NCBI RefSeq assembly: GCF_002964785.1 | Contig: NZ_PQCC01000018.1 | Location: forward strand, 186,001 to 250,000 | Source of the DNA: Pseudoalteromonas sp. T1lg48 | Lineage (GTDB): Bacteria; Pseudomonadota; Gammaproteobacteria; Enterobacterales; Alteromonadaceae | Direction of reading: 5' to 3' | Length of the DNA stretch: 64,000 nucleotides | Part shown: piece after piece, positions 34,051-43,245 of the stretch | Layout: each line of letters starts with the position of its first letter | Position numbering within the stretch: position 1 is the first letter of the stretch | Translations under genes and position numbers: made by a program | Notes under the pieces: generated by a model | What the model saw: the letters and a program-made list of their open reading frames with translations, nothing else | Databases searched by the model: none | Told to the model about the DNA's origin: nothing

Positions 34051-36285
34051 ATGGGGCCCTGTACATCTATTGCGCTGTGCAGTGGGTTTTCATTCGGCTG
34101 TATTTTGTCACTTTTCACCCCGTCACTGCCAGTACTTTTTACAATAATAGCCATATTGCTAGTTATTCGAACAGTAACTGGTTATTTTATCGGCCAGACC
34201 CGTGCCTGCCTGTTCGCACTCCTTTATACCTTAGTCTATTTTCAGGTGTTTTATCATTGGCATGGACCGAAAATTGATAATCGGGTTAGGCAGATAGAAG
34301 GGCAGGTGGTGGCCCTCAATGCATTGTCAAATAGCCAATTCGTGACACTGAAACTTAATCAAATTGATCAGTACAAAGTACCTTTTTATCAGAGGGTTAT
34401 TATTAGTGTACCGGTTGCTGCGAAAATCGAGGTGGCGCTGGGTACCCAGGTCAAAGCACAAACCCGGGTACGCCATAAAAAGTGGCGGGTTAACTTTGCC
34501 GTGCGTGACGCACGTATATATGGCTTTTTACACGGGCCTCATCTGGTTGCCTCAAAACCGGTCACGGTTGAAATAGAGACTGTTCAAAGCAATATCGCTC
34601 AACGATATCGCTCTTGGCTAGATACACATCTGCGCGATTATCAACTTTATGGCGTCTATAAAGCGCTGCTTAGCGCCGATAGAAGTGCCATCTCTGAAGA
34701 GGACAGGCAATTATTTCGCGACACCGGCACCATTCATTTACTCGCCATATCCGGACTGCATATTGCGCTGCTGTACGCGTTTTGCTTTTACGGCATTAAG
34801 CTAGTGCTTTGGCTGTTCAGTGCCAGTCTCTTTAGGGGATTACCTCAGGCACACAGCATCAATGGGATTGTCGCGCTGATAGCCCTGATCTTATGTGCGC
34901 TCTTTGTGCTGCTGTGCCAATTACCGATTAGTGCACAACGCGCCTGGTTGATGTTGGCACTGTTTGTCGCCTTATATTTTAGTCGGTTACGCTATCAGCT
35001 CGGCCACAGTTTGTTGTTGGCATTAACCTTGGTGCTGGTTATCAACCCCTTTGCCCTTTTGGATGTGGGCATGTGGTTTTCTTTTTTTGCGGTGGCGGTC
35101 ATTTTTGTCGTGCTTAGGCTAAGTACGGGGCGTCATTGGCTGGTGCGTTATCTCTGGGTGCAGCTCAGTTTGTGTTTGGGGTTGGCGCCGCTGAGTTTAT
35201 TGGTGTTTGGTGGCCTCTCTTGGTCCGCAGCGCTATTCAACCTCTTGTTTGTGCCCCTGGTTAGCTTTATTTTGCTGCCACTGTTAATACTCACTGCTCT
35301 AAGCGCTTTTAGGCCTTGGTTGATGGCCTGCTTAGGCGCTTTCGATACGCTTGCAGCTAAGGGGGTAGCCTTCTTGCTGCCTGTAAGTGAGCACTTTTGG
35401 TGGTCAAGTTCGCATTTCTCTCTTGCAGTGGTGTTGGCCTGTTATATCGCTATTTTGGCCATGCTCATGCTGCGTAGCTTGTGGCCCGCTTCGTATGCCT
35501 TGGTGCTACTAACTGCATTTACTTCGATTGAGCGGGCATGGGCGCCTAGTTGGCAAATGGATGTACTTGATGTCGGTCATGGTTTGAGTATAGTGGTGAG
35601 TCGCGGGCGCAAAGCCTTGGTTTATGATCTCGGCGCCAGTTACTTTGGGCGCTATTCCATTGTTGATAATACCTTGTTGCCGTTTATCCAAAGCGAAAAC
35701 CTAAGCCCAGAGCTGACTCTTCTCTCTCACCGGGATAATGACCATGCCGGCGGCTTAAGGCATTGGCGCGCAGCCGGGTATGGGGAGACATTGGCACGCT
35801 TTCATCCTGGAGGGAGGTTGACCTGCAATCAGCATGCGTTGAATTGGCATGGCCTTGAGTTAACTCCCTTGTGGCCGAAGTTTGCAGGTACGAACGACAA
35901 TGCCAATTCCTGTGTACTGCTTATCTCCGACGGCACATATAAGGTACTGTTAAGTGGTGATATCAGCATGAAGGAAGAAGCCCAGCTGGTAACCCTTAAC
36001 GCGCTGACACCGGTCGATGTTTTGGTAAGCCCCCATCATGGCAGTCGAACTTCTTCGAGTGCCGCCTATATTAATGTCTTGTCCCCCAGTGAGGTGATTC
36101 ACTCAAGTAGTGCCCGTACAAATTGGCAGATGCCCCATCCGGATGTGGTGGCCAGATATCAGGCTGTGGGGGCGCGACAATGGCTGACCAAAACCCAAGG
36201 CGGAATACGGGTTCAGTTTTACCGCGACAAAATTGTCATTAAGGCGGCAAAAGAGCAGAAAAACTATTGGTTTATCATGGATTGA
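34051..36285 (+). CDS. comEC: ComEC/Rec2-family DNA-uptake membrane protein
   Basis: Inner-membrane channel candidate for single-stranded DNA import during natural transformation. From the ATG at 34051 it has 744 residues: two N-terminal helices, an OB-like N-domain, the competence domain (TGTIHLLAISGLHIALLYAF near 232, about eight further helices) and a C-terminal metallo-beta-lactamase-like domain with LLSHRDNDHAGGL (HxxxDH type) and VSPHHGSRTSSS. The frame opens at a TTG (34027), but that would overlap the divergent DUF2062 start. It lies ahead of msbA-lpxK, as in E. coli (ycaI). No other competence genes are present. Confidence 0.92.
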   Translation: MGPCTSIALCSGFSFGCILSLFTPSLPVLFTIIAILLVIRTVTGYFIGQTRACLFALLYTLVYFQVFYHWHGPKIDNRVRQIEGQVVALNALSNSQFVTLKLNQIDQYKVPFYQRVIISVPVAAKIEVALGTQVKAQTRVRHKKWRVNFAVRDARIYGFLHGPHLVASKPVTVEIETVQSNIAQRYRSWLDTHLRDYQLYGVYKALLSADRSAISEEDRQLFRDTGTIHLLAISGLHIALLYAFCFYGIKLVLWLFSASLFRGLPQAHSINGIVALIALILCALFVLLCQLPISAQRAWLMLALFVALYFSRLRYQLGHSLLLALTLVLVINPFALLDVGMWFSFFAVAVIFVVLRLSTGRHWLVRYLWVQLSLCLGLAPLSLLVFGGLSWSAALFNLLFVPLVSFILLPLLILTALSAFRPWLMACLGAFDTLAAKGVAFLLPVSEHFWWSSSHFSLAVVLACYIAILAMLMLRSLWPASYALVLLTAFTSIERAWAPSWQMDVLDVGHGLSIVVSRGRKALVYDLGASYFGRYSIVDNTLLPFIQSENLSPELTLLSHRDNDHAGGLRHWRAAGYGETLARFHPGGRLTCNQHALNWHGLELTPLWPKFAGTNDNANSCVLLISDGTYKVLLSGDISMKEEAQLVTLNALTPVDVLVSPHHGSRTSSSAAYINVLSPSEVIHSSSARTNWQMPHPDVVARYQAVGARQWLTKTQGGIRVQFYRDKIVIKAAKEQKNYWFIMD

Positions 36286-36344
36286 GTTTTGTTTTTCGCC
36301 GCGCAAAGCTACAATAGCCGCTAATGCGTGAATTTGAGAGTCTT

Positions 36345-38087
36345 ATGCAACATAGCGCCACCCAAACCTATAAACGCCTTTTAGGCTACGTAAAAAGCTA
36401 TAAGTCCGCTGCCATTGTCGCCATCATAGGTATGCTCGGCTATTCGGCCATGGATGCCACCTTCGTTTGGCTGATGCAGCCCTTTATTGACGAAGGCCTT
36501 ACCGAGCGTAATAGCACAGTATTAGGTTGGGCGCCCTATGTGGTGATTGCGTTGGTTATTGGTCGCGGCACCTTTAACTTTTTATCCAGCTATTGCCTGG
36601 CTTATGTCGGCTCGCAGGTGGTGCGTGCTCTGCGTCAAGACCTGTTTGTGCACATGCTTAATTTGCCGGTGAGTTTTCACGATAACCATTCCAACGGCGA
36701 GTTGATCTCGAAAATTACCTTTGATACCGAGCAGGTACAGCAGGCCATTACCAAGGCGCTTCTGGTTTTAGTGCGTGAGGGAGCCTATGTGGTGTTCCTG
36801 TTAATGGTAATGTTTAACGCCAGCTGGAAGTTAAGTCTTATCTTTTTGGTTATCACCCCCATCGTGGCTGTGATTGTGGCGGTTGTGTCAAAGCGTTTTC
36901 GTCGCATCTCCAAAAATATCCAAAATGCCATGGGCGATGTAACTCGCTGCTCTGAGCAAATGCTTGCCGGCCACAAGGTGATCCATGGCTTCAACGGCCA
37001 ACAACTTGAAACCGAACGATTTGGCCGAGTTAACAACCTTAACCGTTTACAACGGGTAAAAATGGATGCCACTAAGGCCCTAAGCGTGTCGGTTATTCAA
37101 ATTCTGGCGGCTTCGTCTATGGCGGTGATCTTAGTTTTAATCTCTATGCCAGGCATGATCGACAGCATCACCTCAGGCACCTTTGTGACCTTGATTTCAT
37201 CTATGATGTTGATGTTGCGCCCGTTAAAGCAGTTGTCTAACGTCAATAGCGAATTACAAAGAGGGATTGCCGCGGCGCAAAGTATTTTTGCCGTACTCGA
37301 TACCGAGATTGAAAAAGATAATGGCAAGCAGGAGCTTACCAAAGCCAAGGGCCATATCGAAATTAAGGATTTGTCCTTCGCTTACCCAAGCAATGCTGAG
37401 CCGGTCATTAAGAATTTGAATCTGGATGTGAAACCGGGTACCAATATTGCGCTGGTGGGACGCTCGGGATCGGGTAAGTCGACCTTGTCGAATCTGTTGC
37501 CGCGATATTACGATGTAGAACCCAGTAACGCCATTACCCTCGATGGTGTCCCACTGTGTGATTATAAGCTGCGCAGCCTGCGTCAACAGTTTGCCATCGT
37601 ATCGCAGCAGGTGGTGCTTTTTAATGACACCATAGCCAATAACATCATGTATGGCCTCGACACCCCACTCAGTGAAAAAGATCTGATTGATGTCGCTAAA
37701 AAGGCGCACGTCTGGGAGTTTGTAAAAGATCTGCCACAGGGGTTAAATACCCTGGTCGGAGAAGACGGGGTAATGCTCTCTGGCGGTCAGCGTCAACGCA
37801 TTGCCATTGCCCGAGCCATAGTTAAAGATGCGCCAATTCTTATTTTAGATGAAGCGACATCGGCGCTCGATACCGAATCCGAAAAGCTGATCCAAAATGC
37901 CCTGGAATCGCTAATGCGTGATAAAACGGCCATTATCATCGCCCACCGTTTATCGACCATAGAGCAGGTTGATTGCATTTATGTCCTCGACCAAGGGCGT
38001 ATTATTGAGCAGGGAACCCATCAGGAGCTACTTACTCAAGATGGCACCTATGCAGCACTGGCTAAAATGCAGCAGGGCGAGAATTAA
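36345..38087 (+). CDS. msbA: Lipid A export ATP-binding/permease protein MsbA
   Basis: Homodimeric ABC exporter that flips core-lipid A across the inner membrane. From the ATG at 36345 it has 580 residues (E. coli 582): six membrane helices to about 310, then the nucleotide-binding domain with Walker A GRSGSGKST near 373, ABC signature LSGGQRQR, Walker B ILILDEATSALD and the switch AHRLSTIEQ. GAG in TTGAGAGTC supports this start over the ATG at 36324. It overlaps lpxK by 1 bp (TAATG). Confidence 0.97.
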   Translation: MQHSATQTYKRLLGYVKSYKSAAIVAIIGMLGYSAMDATFVWLMQPFIDEGLTERNSTVLGWAPYVVIALVIGRGTFNFLSSYCLAYVGSQVVRALRQDLFVHMLNLPVSFHDNHSNGELISKITFDTEQVQQAITKALLVLVREGAYVVFLLMVMFNASWKLSLIFLVITPIVAVIVAVVSKRFRRISKNIQNAMGDVTRCSEQMLAGHKVIHGFNGQQLETERFGRVNNLNRLQRVKMDATKALSVSVIQILAASSMAVILVLISMPGMIDSITSGTFVTLISSMMLMLRPLKQLSNVNSELQRGIAAAQSIFAVLDTEIEKDNGKQELTKAKGHIEIKDLSFAYPSNAEPVIKNLNLDVKPGTNIALVGRSGSGKSTLSNLLPRYYDVEPSNAITLDGVPLCDYKLRSLRQQFAIVSQQVVLFNDTIANNIMYGLDTPLSEKDLIDVAKKAHVWEFVKDLPQGLNTLVGEDGVMLSGGQRQRIAIARAIVKDAPILILDEATSALDTESEKLIQNALESLMRDKTAIIIAHRLSTIEQVDCIYVLDQGRIIEQGTHQELLTQDGTYAALAKMQQGEN

Positions 38088-39082
38088 TGGCGGATACGGA
38101 AAACGGCTTCGGCAAACGTCTGGAGCGGGCCTGGTATCAAAAGGGTGACTGGCTGGCATACGTCATGTTGCCCCTTAGCGGACTCTTTTGGCTGTTAAGT
38201 TCGCTTAATCGGCTGTTATTTCGTCTGCAGATTAAAAAAGCGTATCGCGCCCCGGTGCCTGTCATAGTCGTTGGCAACATCAGCGTCGGCGGCAACGGCA
38301 AAACCCCCATGACTATTTATTTGGCTGAGTTGCTCAAGCAACAAGGCAAGCGGGTAGGGATCATCACTCGCGGATACGGTGCCCAGCCGCCCTATACTCC
38401 CTTTATGGTTGATGGCCAATGCGACACGCAAACAGGGGGCGACGAGCCCGTGTTATTGGCGCAACGCACCGGGTGTCCAGTGATCATCGGTGGTGATCGC
38501 CGGGCCAGCATCGAGAAAATGATGTCCGAACATCAAATTGATGTCATTATCAGCGATGACGGCCTGCAGCATTATGCTTTGGCCCGAGATATTGAACTGT
38601 GCATCGTCGATGCCGAGCGGCTATTTGGCAATGGCTTGCTGATGCCCGCCGGACCACTGCGCGAAGGGCAGTGGCGATTAAAAACCGTCGATCTCGTTAT
38701 TTACAACGGGCAAGCGGGTGAACAGCAGCCAGCGTATCGGCTGGCGCCCAGTGGTATGTTCGGCGTTGCCGATGATAGGAGTATCACGCCGCCTTATACA
38801 CCGGGCGTGGCCGTCAGTGCCATAGGCAATCCGCAGCGCTTTGAGCGCAGCTTGGTACAGCTCGGCATTGAGCTTACCGGCTATCGCCATTTTCGCGATC
38901 ATCATCAATATCAAAGTGCCGATTTGCCTAGCAAGGGCGCGGTGTATATGACCGAAAAAGACGCGGTAAAATGTCGCGCCTTTGGCCATCGGCAATGTTA
39001 TTATTTACGCGTTGATGCCAAGGCCAATGAGGTCCTGAAGCAACAATTGCACAGCCTACTTAAACGTAAAGGGGTCATTTAA
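38087..39082 (+). CDS. lpxK: Tetraacyldisaccharide 4'-kinase (LpxK)
   Basis: Membrane-associated kinase that phosphorylates the lipid A precursor to lipid IVA. At 331 residues it has one N-terminal hydrophobic segment ([18 protein letters not shown]), the P-loop [13 protein letters not shown] near 64-76, [15 protein letters not shown] and the [15 protein letters not shown] block with the catalytic Asp-His. It starts inside the msbA stop (TAATG), so the two are coupled, and ycaR follows after 1 bp. Confidence 0.97.
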   Translation: MADTENGFGKRLERAWYQKGDWLAYVMLPLSGLFWLLSSLNRLLFRLQIKKAYRAPVPVIVVGNISVGGNGKTPMTIYLAELLKQQGKRVGIITRGYGAQPPYTPFMVDGQCDTQTGGDEPVLLAQRTGCPVIIGGDRRASIEKMMSEHQIDVIISDDGLQHYALARDIELCIVDAERLFGNGLLMPAGPLREGQWRLKTVDLVIYNGQAGEQQPAYRLAPSGMFGVADDRSITPPYTPGVAVSAIGNPQRFERSLVQLGIELTGYRHFRDHHQYQSADLPSKGAVYMTEKDAVKCRAFGHRQCYYLRVDAKANEVLKQQLHSLLKRKGVI

Positions 39083-39083
39083 C

Positions 39084-39281
39084 ATGGCGTTTGATACCAA
39101 GTTGTTAGAAATCATTGCTTGTCCGGTTACCAAGGGCAAGCTGCATTACGATAAAGAAAATCAAGAACTGATCAGCACCGCTGCCAAATTGGCCTATCCG
39201 GTTCGCGATGACATCCCCGTCTTACTTGAAAGTGAAGCGCGGGAGCTGAGCAGCGAAGAGGTAGAGAAGTGGAATTCGTAG
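39084..39281 (+). CDS. ycaR: Trm112-family small protein (YcaR)
   Basis: 65-residue protein of the UPF0434/Trm112 family. [20 protein letters not shown] holds the single Cys of a usual zinc-type site, and [19 protein letters not shown] is the family's second block. Trm112 proteins activate methyltransferases, but the partner of YcaR is not settled. It lies in the conserved lpxK-ycaR-kdsB order and overlaps kdsB by 13 bp. Confidence 0.93.
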   Translation: MAFDTKLLEIIACPVTKGKLHYDKENQELISTAAKLAYPVRDDIPVLLESEARELSSEEVEKWNS

Positions 39282-40018
39282 TTATTATTCCTGCTCGATA
39301 TGCTTCAACTCGGCTGCCGGCCAAGCCGCTGGCCGAAATCCATGGTAAGCCGATGATCCAGCATGTCTATGAGCGAGCTCAGGCATCGGGAGCCAGGGCC
39401 GTGTATATTGCCACCGATCATCCTGACGTTGAACAAGCCTGCTCGGCGTTTGGCGCAGAGGTGGTAATGACCCGCGAAGACCATCAATCGGGCACAGAAC
39501 GCCTGGCCGAGGTGGTCACTAAACTTGGTCTAAGTGACGACACCCTGGTCGTAAACGTGCAGGGTGATGAACCCCTGTTGGCGCCAGAAAATGTTTCTCA
39601 GGTAGCTCGTTTGTTAGATGGCAATGATGCGCCTATGGCGACTCTGTCGACACCGGTTATTGATGCCGAAGAGGCGCTTAACCCCAATGCCGTTAAGGTC
39701 GTGAGCAACACCAGCGATAACGCCTTGTATTTCTCGCGCGCGCCCATCCCGTATCACCGTGATGCCTTATTAGCAAAACAATGTGAGCTGGACTTTAGCC
39801 ATATGCAACGTCATATCGGTATTTACGCCTACCGTGCCGGGTTTATCTCGCAATACATTGAATTGACACCTTCACCGATTGAAAAGCTCGAATCTTTAGA
39901 GCAACTGCGCGTCTTGTATCATGGTTACACCATTAAGATAGCTGAGGCCGAAGTGGTGCCTGCGGCGGGCGTCGATACCCCCGAAGACTTAGCGCGTGTG
40001 ATTTCGACTCTACAATGA
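39269..40018 (+). CDS. kdsB: CMP-KDO synthetase (KdsB)
   Basis: Activates KDO with CTP for attachment to lipid A. At 249 residues it carries the nucleotide-binding [24 protein letters not shown], the [13 protein letters not shown] loop and [10 protein letters not shown] with a metal-binding Asp. It starts inside ycaR, whose codons hold the AGAGGTAGAGAAG ribosome binding site, and overlaps the next gene by 4 bp (ATGA), so lpxK to the pseudouridine synthase is one coupled operon. Confidence 0.97.
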   Translation: MEFVVIIPARYASTRLPAKPLAEIHGKPMIQHVYERAQASGARAVYIATDHPDVEQACSAFGAEVVMTREDHQSGTERLAEVVTKLGLSDDTLVVNVQGDEPLLAPENVSQVARLLDGNDAPMATLSTPVIDAEEALNPNAVKVVSNTSDNALYFSRAPIPYHRDALLAKQCELDFSHMQRHIGIYAYRAGFISQYIELTPSPIEKLESLEQLRVLYHGYTIKIAEAEVVPAAGVDTPEDLARVISTLQ

Positions 40019-40680
40019 AGCCATTGCAGCTAGTCGCCAAAGAGTGCGACTTTATTGTCGTTAATAAGCCTGCCGGTTTGAATTTTCATTGTGAAGAGGA
40101 AAGCCCGGGCTTGGTTGCCTTGGCTTCGGAGCAGTTTGGCCTGCCGCTGTTCCCCGTGCACCGCCTCGACAAGGTGACCTCCGGGCTGGTGCTCTTACCG
40201 ACAAGCTCCGAGGCGGCGGCGCGCTTTACCGAGCTCTTTACCAGCCGGCAGGTAAATAAATACTATTTAGCCTTGGCCAGTGATAAACCCAAGAAAAAGC
40301 AAGGTTGGGTCAAGGGCGATATGGTCAAGGCCCGGCGCGGCGCATTTAAACTACTTAAAAGCCAAGAAAACCCAGCCATCACACGGTTTTATTCTTATTC
40401 TTTGGCACCTAAGGTGCGCGGCTTTGTCCTTAAACCTTACAGTGGCAAAACCCACCAACTTAGGGTCGCCATGAAATCCCTGTCGGCGCCCATTATTGGC
40501 GATAAGCTCTATGGTGGGGTGGCGGCGGATCGCACGTATTTGCATGCCTATGCATTACAATTTGAATATCAACAACAGAATTTTCAATTCTATATGCCAC
40601 CGGGCGAGGGCGAGTTAAATCAGCACATGACTGAACTGACCAGCCAATTCGCCGAGCAACCCTGGCAATTAGAGTGGTAG
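40015..40680 (+). CDS. RluA-family pseudouridine synthase
   Basis: 221-residue RNA pseudouridine synthase. FIVVNKPAGLNFHCEEE and the catalytic VHRLDKVTSGLVLL (Asp near 55) define the RluA family; there is no S4 domain. HQLRVAMKSLSAPIIGDKLYGG is the C-terminal signature. The short length matches the group of unassigned Rlu-type proteins rather than RluA, RluC or RluD, so I give no symbol; rRNA or tRNA could be the target. It overlaps kdsB by 4 bp. Confidence 0.88.
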   Translation: MKPLQLVAKECDFIVVNKPAGLNFHCEEESPGLVALASEQFGLPLFPVHRLDKVTSGLVLLPTSSEAAARFTELFTSRQVNKYYLALASDKPKKKQGWVKGDMVKARRGAFKLLKSQENPAITRFYSYSLAPKVRGFVLKPYSGKTHQLRVAMKSLSAPIIGDKLYGGVAADRTYLHAYALQFEYQQQNFQFYMPPGEGELNQHMTELTSQFAEQPWQLEW

Positions 40681-40684
40681 ATAC

Positions 40685-41479
40685 ATGACACAAGATTACG
40701 AACTCAGGTTTGGTGGCATTGGCCGCCTTTATGGTCAGCAGCAGTCTCAATGGTTAAGCGAAGCGCATTTTTGCGTCATTGGCATAGGCGGCGTAGGCAG
40801 TTGGGTCGCCGAAGCGCTGGCACGTACCGGGGTGGGTAAACTCACCCTGATAGATTTGGACGATATCTGTGTAACCAATACTAACAGGCAGATTCACGCC
40901 CATCGCAACAGTGTCGGTGAGGCCAAGGTAGATGCCATGAAGGCTCGCTGCGAGCTGATCAACCCAGACATTGAAGTCAGTGTTATCGACGATTTTATTA
41001 CCTTGGATAATTACCGTGAGCATATTCAGGGCTTTGATTATGTGATCGATGCCATTGACGCGGTGAAAGAAAAGGCTGCGTTAATCGCTCATTGTAAGCG
41101 CAACAAGATGCCTATCATCACCACAGGCGGCGCCGGTGGGCAGACAGATCCGAGCGAAATTAAGTTTGGCGATGTTGCCAAAACCACGCATGACCCCTTG
41201 CTTGCCAAGGTGCGTTATATCTTGCGTAAGCAGTATAACTTCAGTTCTAACCCTAAGCGTAAATTCGACGTGGATTGTATATACTCAACCGAGCAATTGG
41301 TTTATCCCGATGGTCAAGGCCAGGTGTGCAAGGCCAAGCAAGCGGCGGACTCGAGTATGAATATGGACTGCGCGACTGGTTTTGGCTCGGCCACCATGGT
41401 TACGGGCACCTTCGGCTTTTTCGCCGCCGCCAAGGCGGTGCGCAAATATTTAGATAAACGCGCACGCCAGGCAAAATAG
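40685..41479 (+). CDS. tcdA: tRNA threonylcarbamoyladenosine dehydratase (TcdA/CsdL)
   Basis: E1-like ATP-dependent enzyme that cyclises t6A37 of ANN-decoding tRNAs to ct6A. At 264 residues it has the GIGGVGSWVAEALARTGVG nucleotide loop near 35, DLDDICVTNTNRQ, and the Cys segment FDVDCIYSTEQLVYP. In E. coli it works with the CsdA-CsdE sulfur-transfer pair, which lies directly downstream here on the other strand (11 bp apart), so the functional trio is kept though the strands differ. Confidence 0.95.
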   Translation: MTQDYELRFGGIGRLYGQQQSQWLSEAHFCVIGIGGVGSWVAEALARTGVGKLTLIDLDDICVTNTNRQIHAHRNSVGEAKVDAMKARCELINPDIEVSVIDDFITLDNYREHIQGFDYVIDAIDAVKEKAALIAHCKRNKMPIITTGGAGGQTDPSEIKFGDVAKTTHDPLLAKVRYILRKQYNFSSNPKRKFDVDCIYSTEQLVYPDGQGQVCKAKQAADSSMNMDCATGFGSATMVTGTFGFFAAAKAVRKYLDKRARQAK

Positions 41480-41490
41480 TCTGAGACTTT

Positions 41491-41904
41491 TTAAAGGTGC
41501 TGTTGTGCAAACGCGTTAATTTGCTGCACGATGGCTCGAATGCCATTGCCTCTGGATGGGCTGAGGTGCTTAAGTAACCCTAGCTCATCAAATTCTTGCT
41601 CGGCGTCAATAGCCACAACCTGCGCCGGGGTCTTGTGTCGGTACATCAGTAAGATCACCGCCAACAGGCCCTTAACGATACGGGTATCCGAGTCGGCAAT
41701 GATCAGCAGTTGGTCTTCTTGCGGGGTAAAATCGATATACATCCACACATTGCTTTCACAACCGGCTACCTTAGCGTCGTCTACCTTCAACTCATTCGCC
41801 ATCATGGGTAGTTCTTTACCCAGTAGCATTAACTCACGGTAACGCTGCTGCCAACCGCCTAAGGCAATAAACTTGGTTTTTAATTCGTCAAAACTGGCTA
41901 CCAT
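41491..41904 (-). CDS. csdE: Sulfur acceptor CsdE (SufE family)
   Basis: 137-residue protein that takes persulfide sulfur from the cysteine desulfurase CsdA. WQQRYRELMLLGKELP near 18-33 and KVAGCESNVWMYIDF (acceptor Cys about 54) are the SufE-family hallmarks, followed by DSDTRIVKGLLAVIL. Its ATG overlaps the csdA stop (TGATG), so the partners are translated together in a 1:1 arrangement. It converges on tcdA. Confidence 0.95.
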   Translation of the reverse strand: MVASFDELKTKFIALGGWQQRYRELMLLGKELPMMANELKVDDAKVAGCESNVWMYIDFTPQEDQLLIIADSDTRIVKGLLAVILLMYRHKTPAQVVAIDAEQEFDELGLLKHLSPSRGNGIRAIVQQINAFAQQHL

Positions 41905-43115
41905 CAGGCTATCATCTCCAAGGTATTGGCTAATGCTGTAATAAAGGCATCGACGTCGGCCTTATTATTGTAAAACGCCAGGCTCACTCGTACTGTCCCG
42001 TTTACACCGAGCGCCGACATAAGTGGTTGTGCACAATGGTGGCCGTGGCGCAGGGCGATGCCTTCCATATCCATCAGTGTCGCTAAATCATAGGGGTGCT
42101 CGCCCGAGACCACAAAGCTGATGGTGCCTATGTTGTTGTTAAGGTCTCCCAATATCCGCACCTGACTGAATTGGGCTATTTGGGACTGCAAATAGGCAAA
42201 GAGCTGCAGTTCGTGTGCGCGTAATTGCGCGAGCTCAAGGGCGTTAAGGTAATCGATAGCGGCACCAAAACCCAGTACGCCGGCGATATTCGGGGTGCCG
42301 GTTTCAAATTTGCCCGGCGGCGGATTGAATTGCGCCTCATTGATGGTGACCTTGGTAACCATCTCGCCTCCAGTTTGAAACACCTCAAGCGCTTCCAAAC
42401 ATGGATAACGACCATAGAGGCCGCCAATACCGGTGGGGCCAAGGCATTTATGGGCGGAGAACACAAAAAAGTCACAATCTAAGGCTTTTACGTCCGGACG
42501 TAAGTGCAGCAGGGATTGGGCACCATCTACCAGAGTCAGGCCACCATGGGCTTTAGCTGCCTTGATAAGCGTGTGCACCGGCTGGATATTGCCAAGGGCG
42601 TTGGAAGCCTGGCTGATGGCCAATACCTTAGGCTTTAACGCTTCGATCAGAGCCAACGCCGATTTGGTCTCTATTATGCCCTGGTCGTTGACTGGGATGG
42701 CACGTAATGTGGCGCCGCTGCGCTTAGCCAATTGTTGCCAGGGGACTATGTTGGCGTGATGCTCAAGTTCGCTAATGAGGATCACATCACCTTTACCCAG
42801 ACGATGCGTCAGGCCATAGGCCACAAGGTTGATGGCTTCGGTCGCACCCTTGGTCCAAACCAGTTCGTTGGCATGACAATTGATGAATTCAGCGACTTTG
42901 GCGCGGGCCAGTTCGTAGCCTTTTGTAGCGTCACTACTGAGCCTGTGCGCGCCACGGTGTACATTTGCGTTGCCATTTTCATAAAAATGACTGACGGCGT
43001 CTATGACACATTGCGGCTTTTGACTGGTAGCCGCGGAATCGAGATAGACGATCCCCTGCTGTTGGTGGTGGGTAAGGGCAGGGAAGTCGCTGCGAATAGC
43101 CTCGATATCAAACAT
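41904..43115 (-). CDS. csdA: Cysteine desulfurase CsdA
   Basis: PLP-dependent class V desulfurase that moves sulfur from cysteine to an active-site Cys. At 403 residues it has VYLDSAATSQKP near 25, the PLP lysine in FVFSAHKCLGPTG near 225 and the catalytic Cys in RHGHHCAQPLM near 360. It belongs to the group II SufS/CsdA family; pairing with csdE and neighbouring tcdA favours CsdA over SufS. The suf or isc operon is not in view. Confidence 0.95.
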   Translation of the reverse strand: MFDIEAIRSDFPALTHHQQQGIVYLDSAATSQKPQCVIDAVSHFYENGNANVHRGAHRLSSDATKGYELARAKVAEFINCHANELVWTKGATEAINLVAYGLTHRLGKGDVILISELEHHANIVPWQQLAKRSGATLRAIPVNDQGIIETKSALALIEALKPKVLAISQASNALGNIQPVHTLIKAAKAHGGLTLVDGAQSLLHLRPDVKALDCDFFVFSAHKCLGPTGIGGLYGRYPCLEALEVFQTGGEMVTKVTINEAQFNPPPGKFETGTPNIAGVLGFGAAIDYLNALELAQLRAHELQLFAYLQSQIAQFSQVRILGDLNNNIGTISFVVSGEHPYDLATLMDMEGIALRHGHHCAQPLMSALGVNGTVRVSLAFYNNKADVDAFITALANTLEMIA

Positions 43116-43184
43116 AAGGGCGGTAAGTCACTTCTAGCGCGAAATTAATGGCCGTCATTGTAGAGAATTGCATTTAAATGGTAA

Positions 43185-43211
43185 ATAAAAAGGCCAGCAT
43201 AAAGCTGGCCT
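43185..43211 (-). terminator. gltA terminator
   Basis: On the minus strand AGGCCAGC (43211-43204) pairs with GCTGGCCT (43198-43191), followed by TTTT. It closes gltA before csdA. Confidence 0.85.
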
Positions 43212-43245
43212 ATTACAAATATAATGCTGGATTATGGCTAATCGC

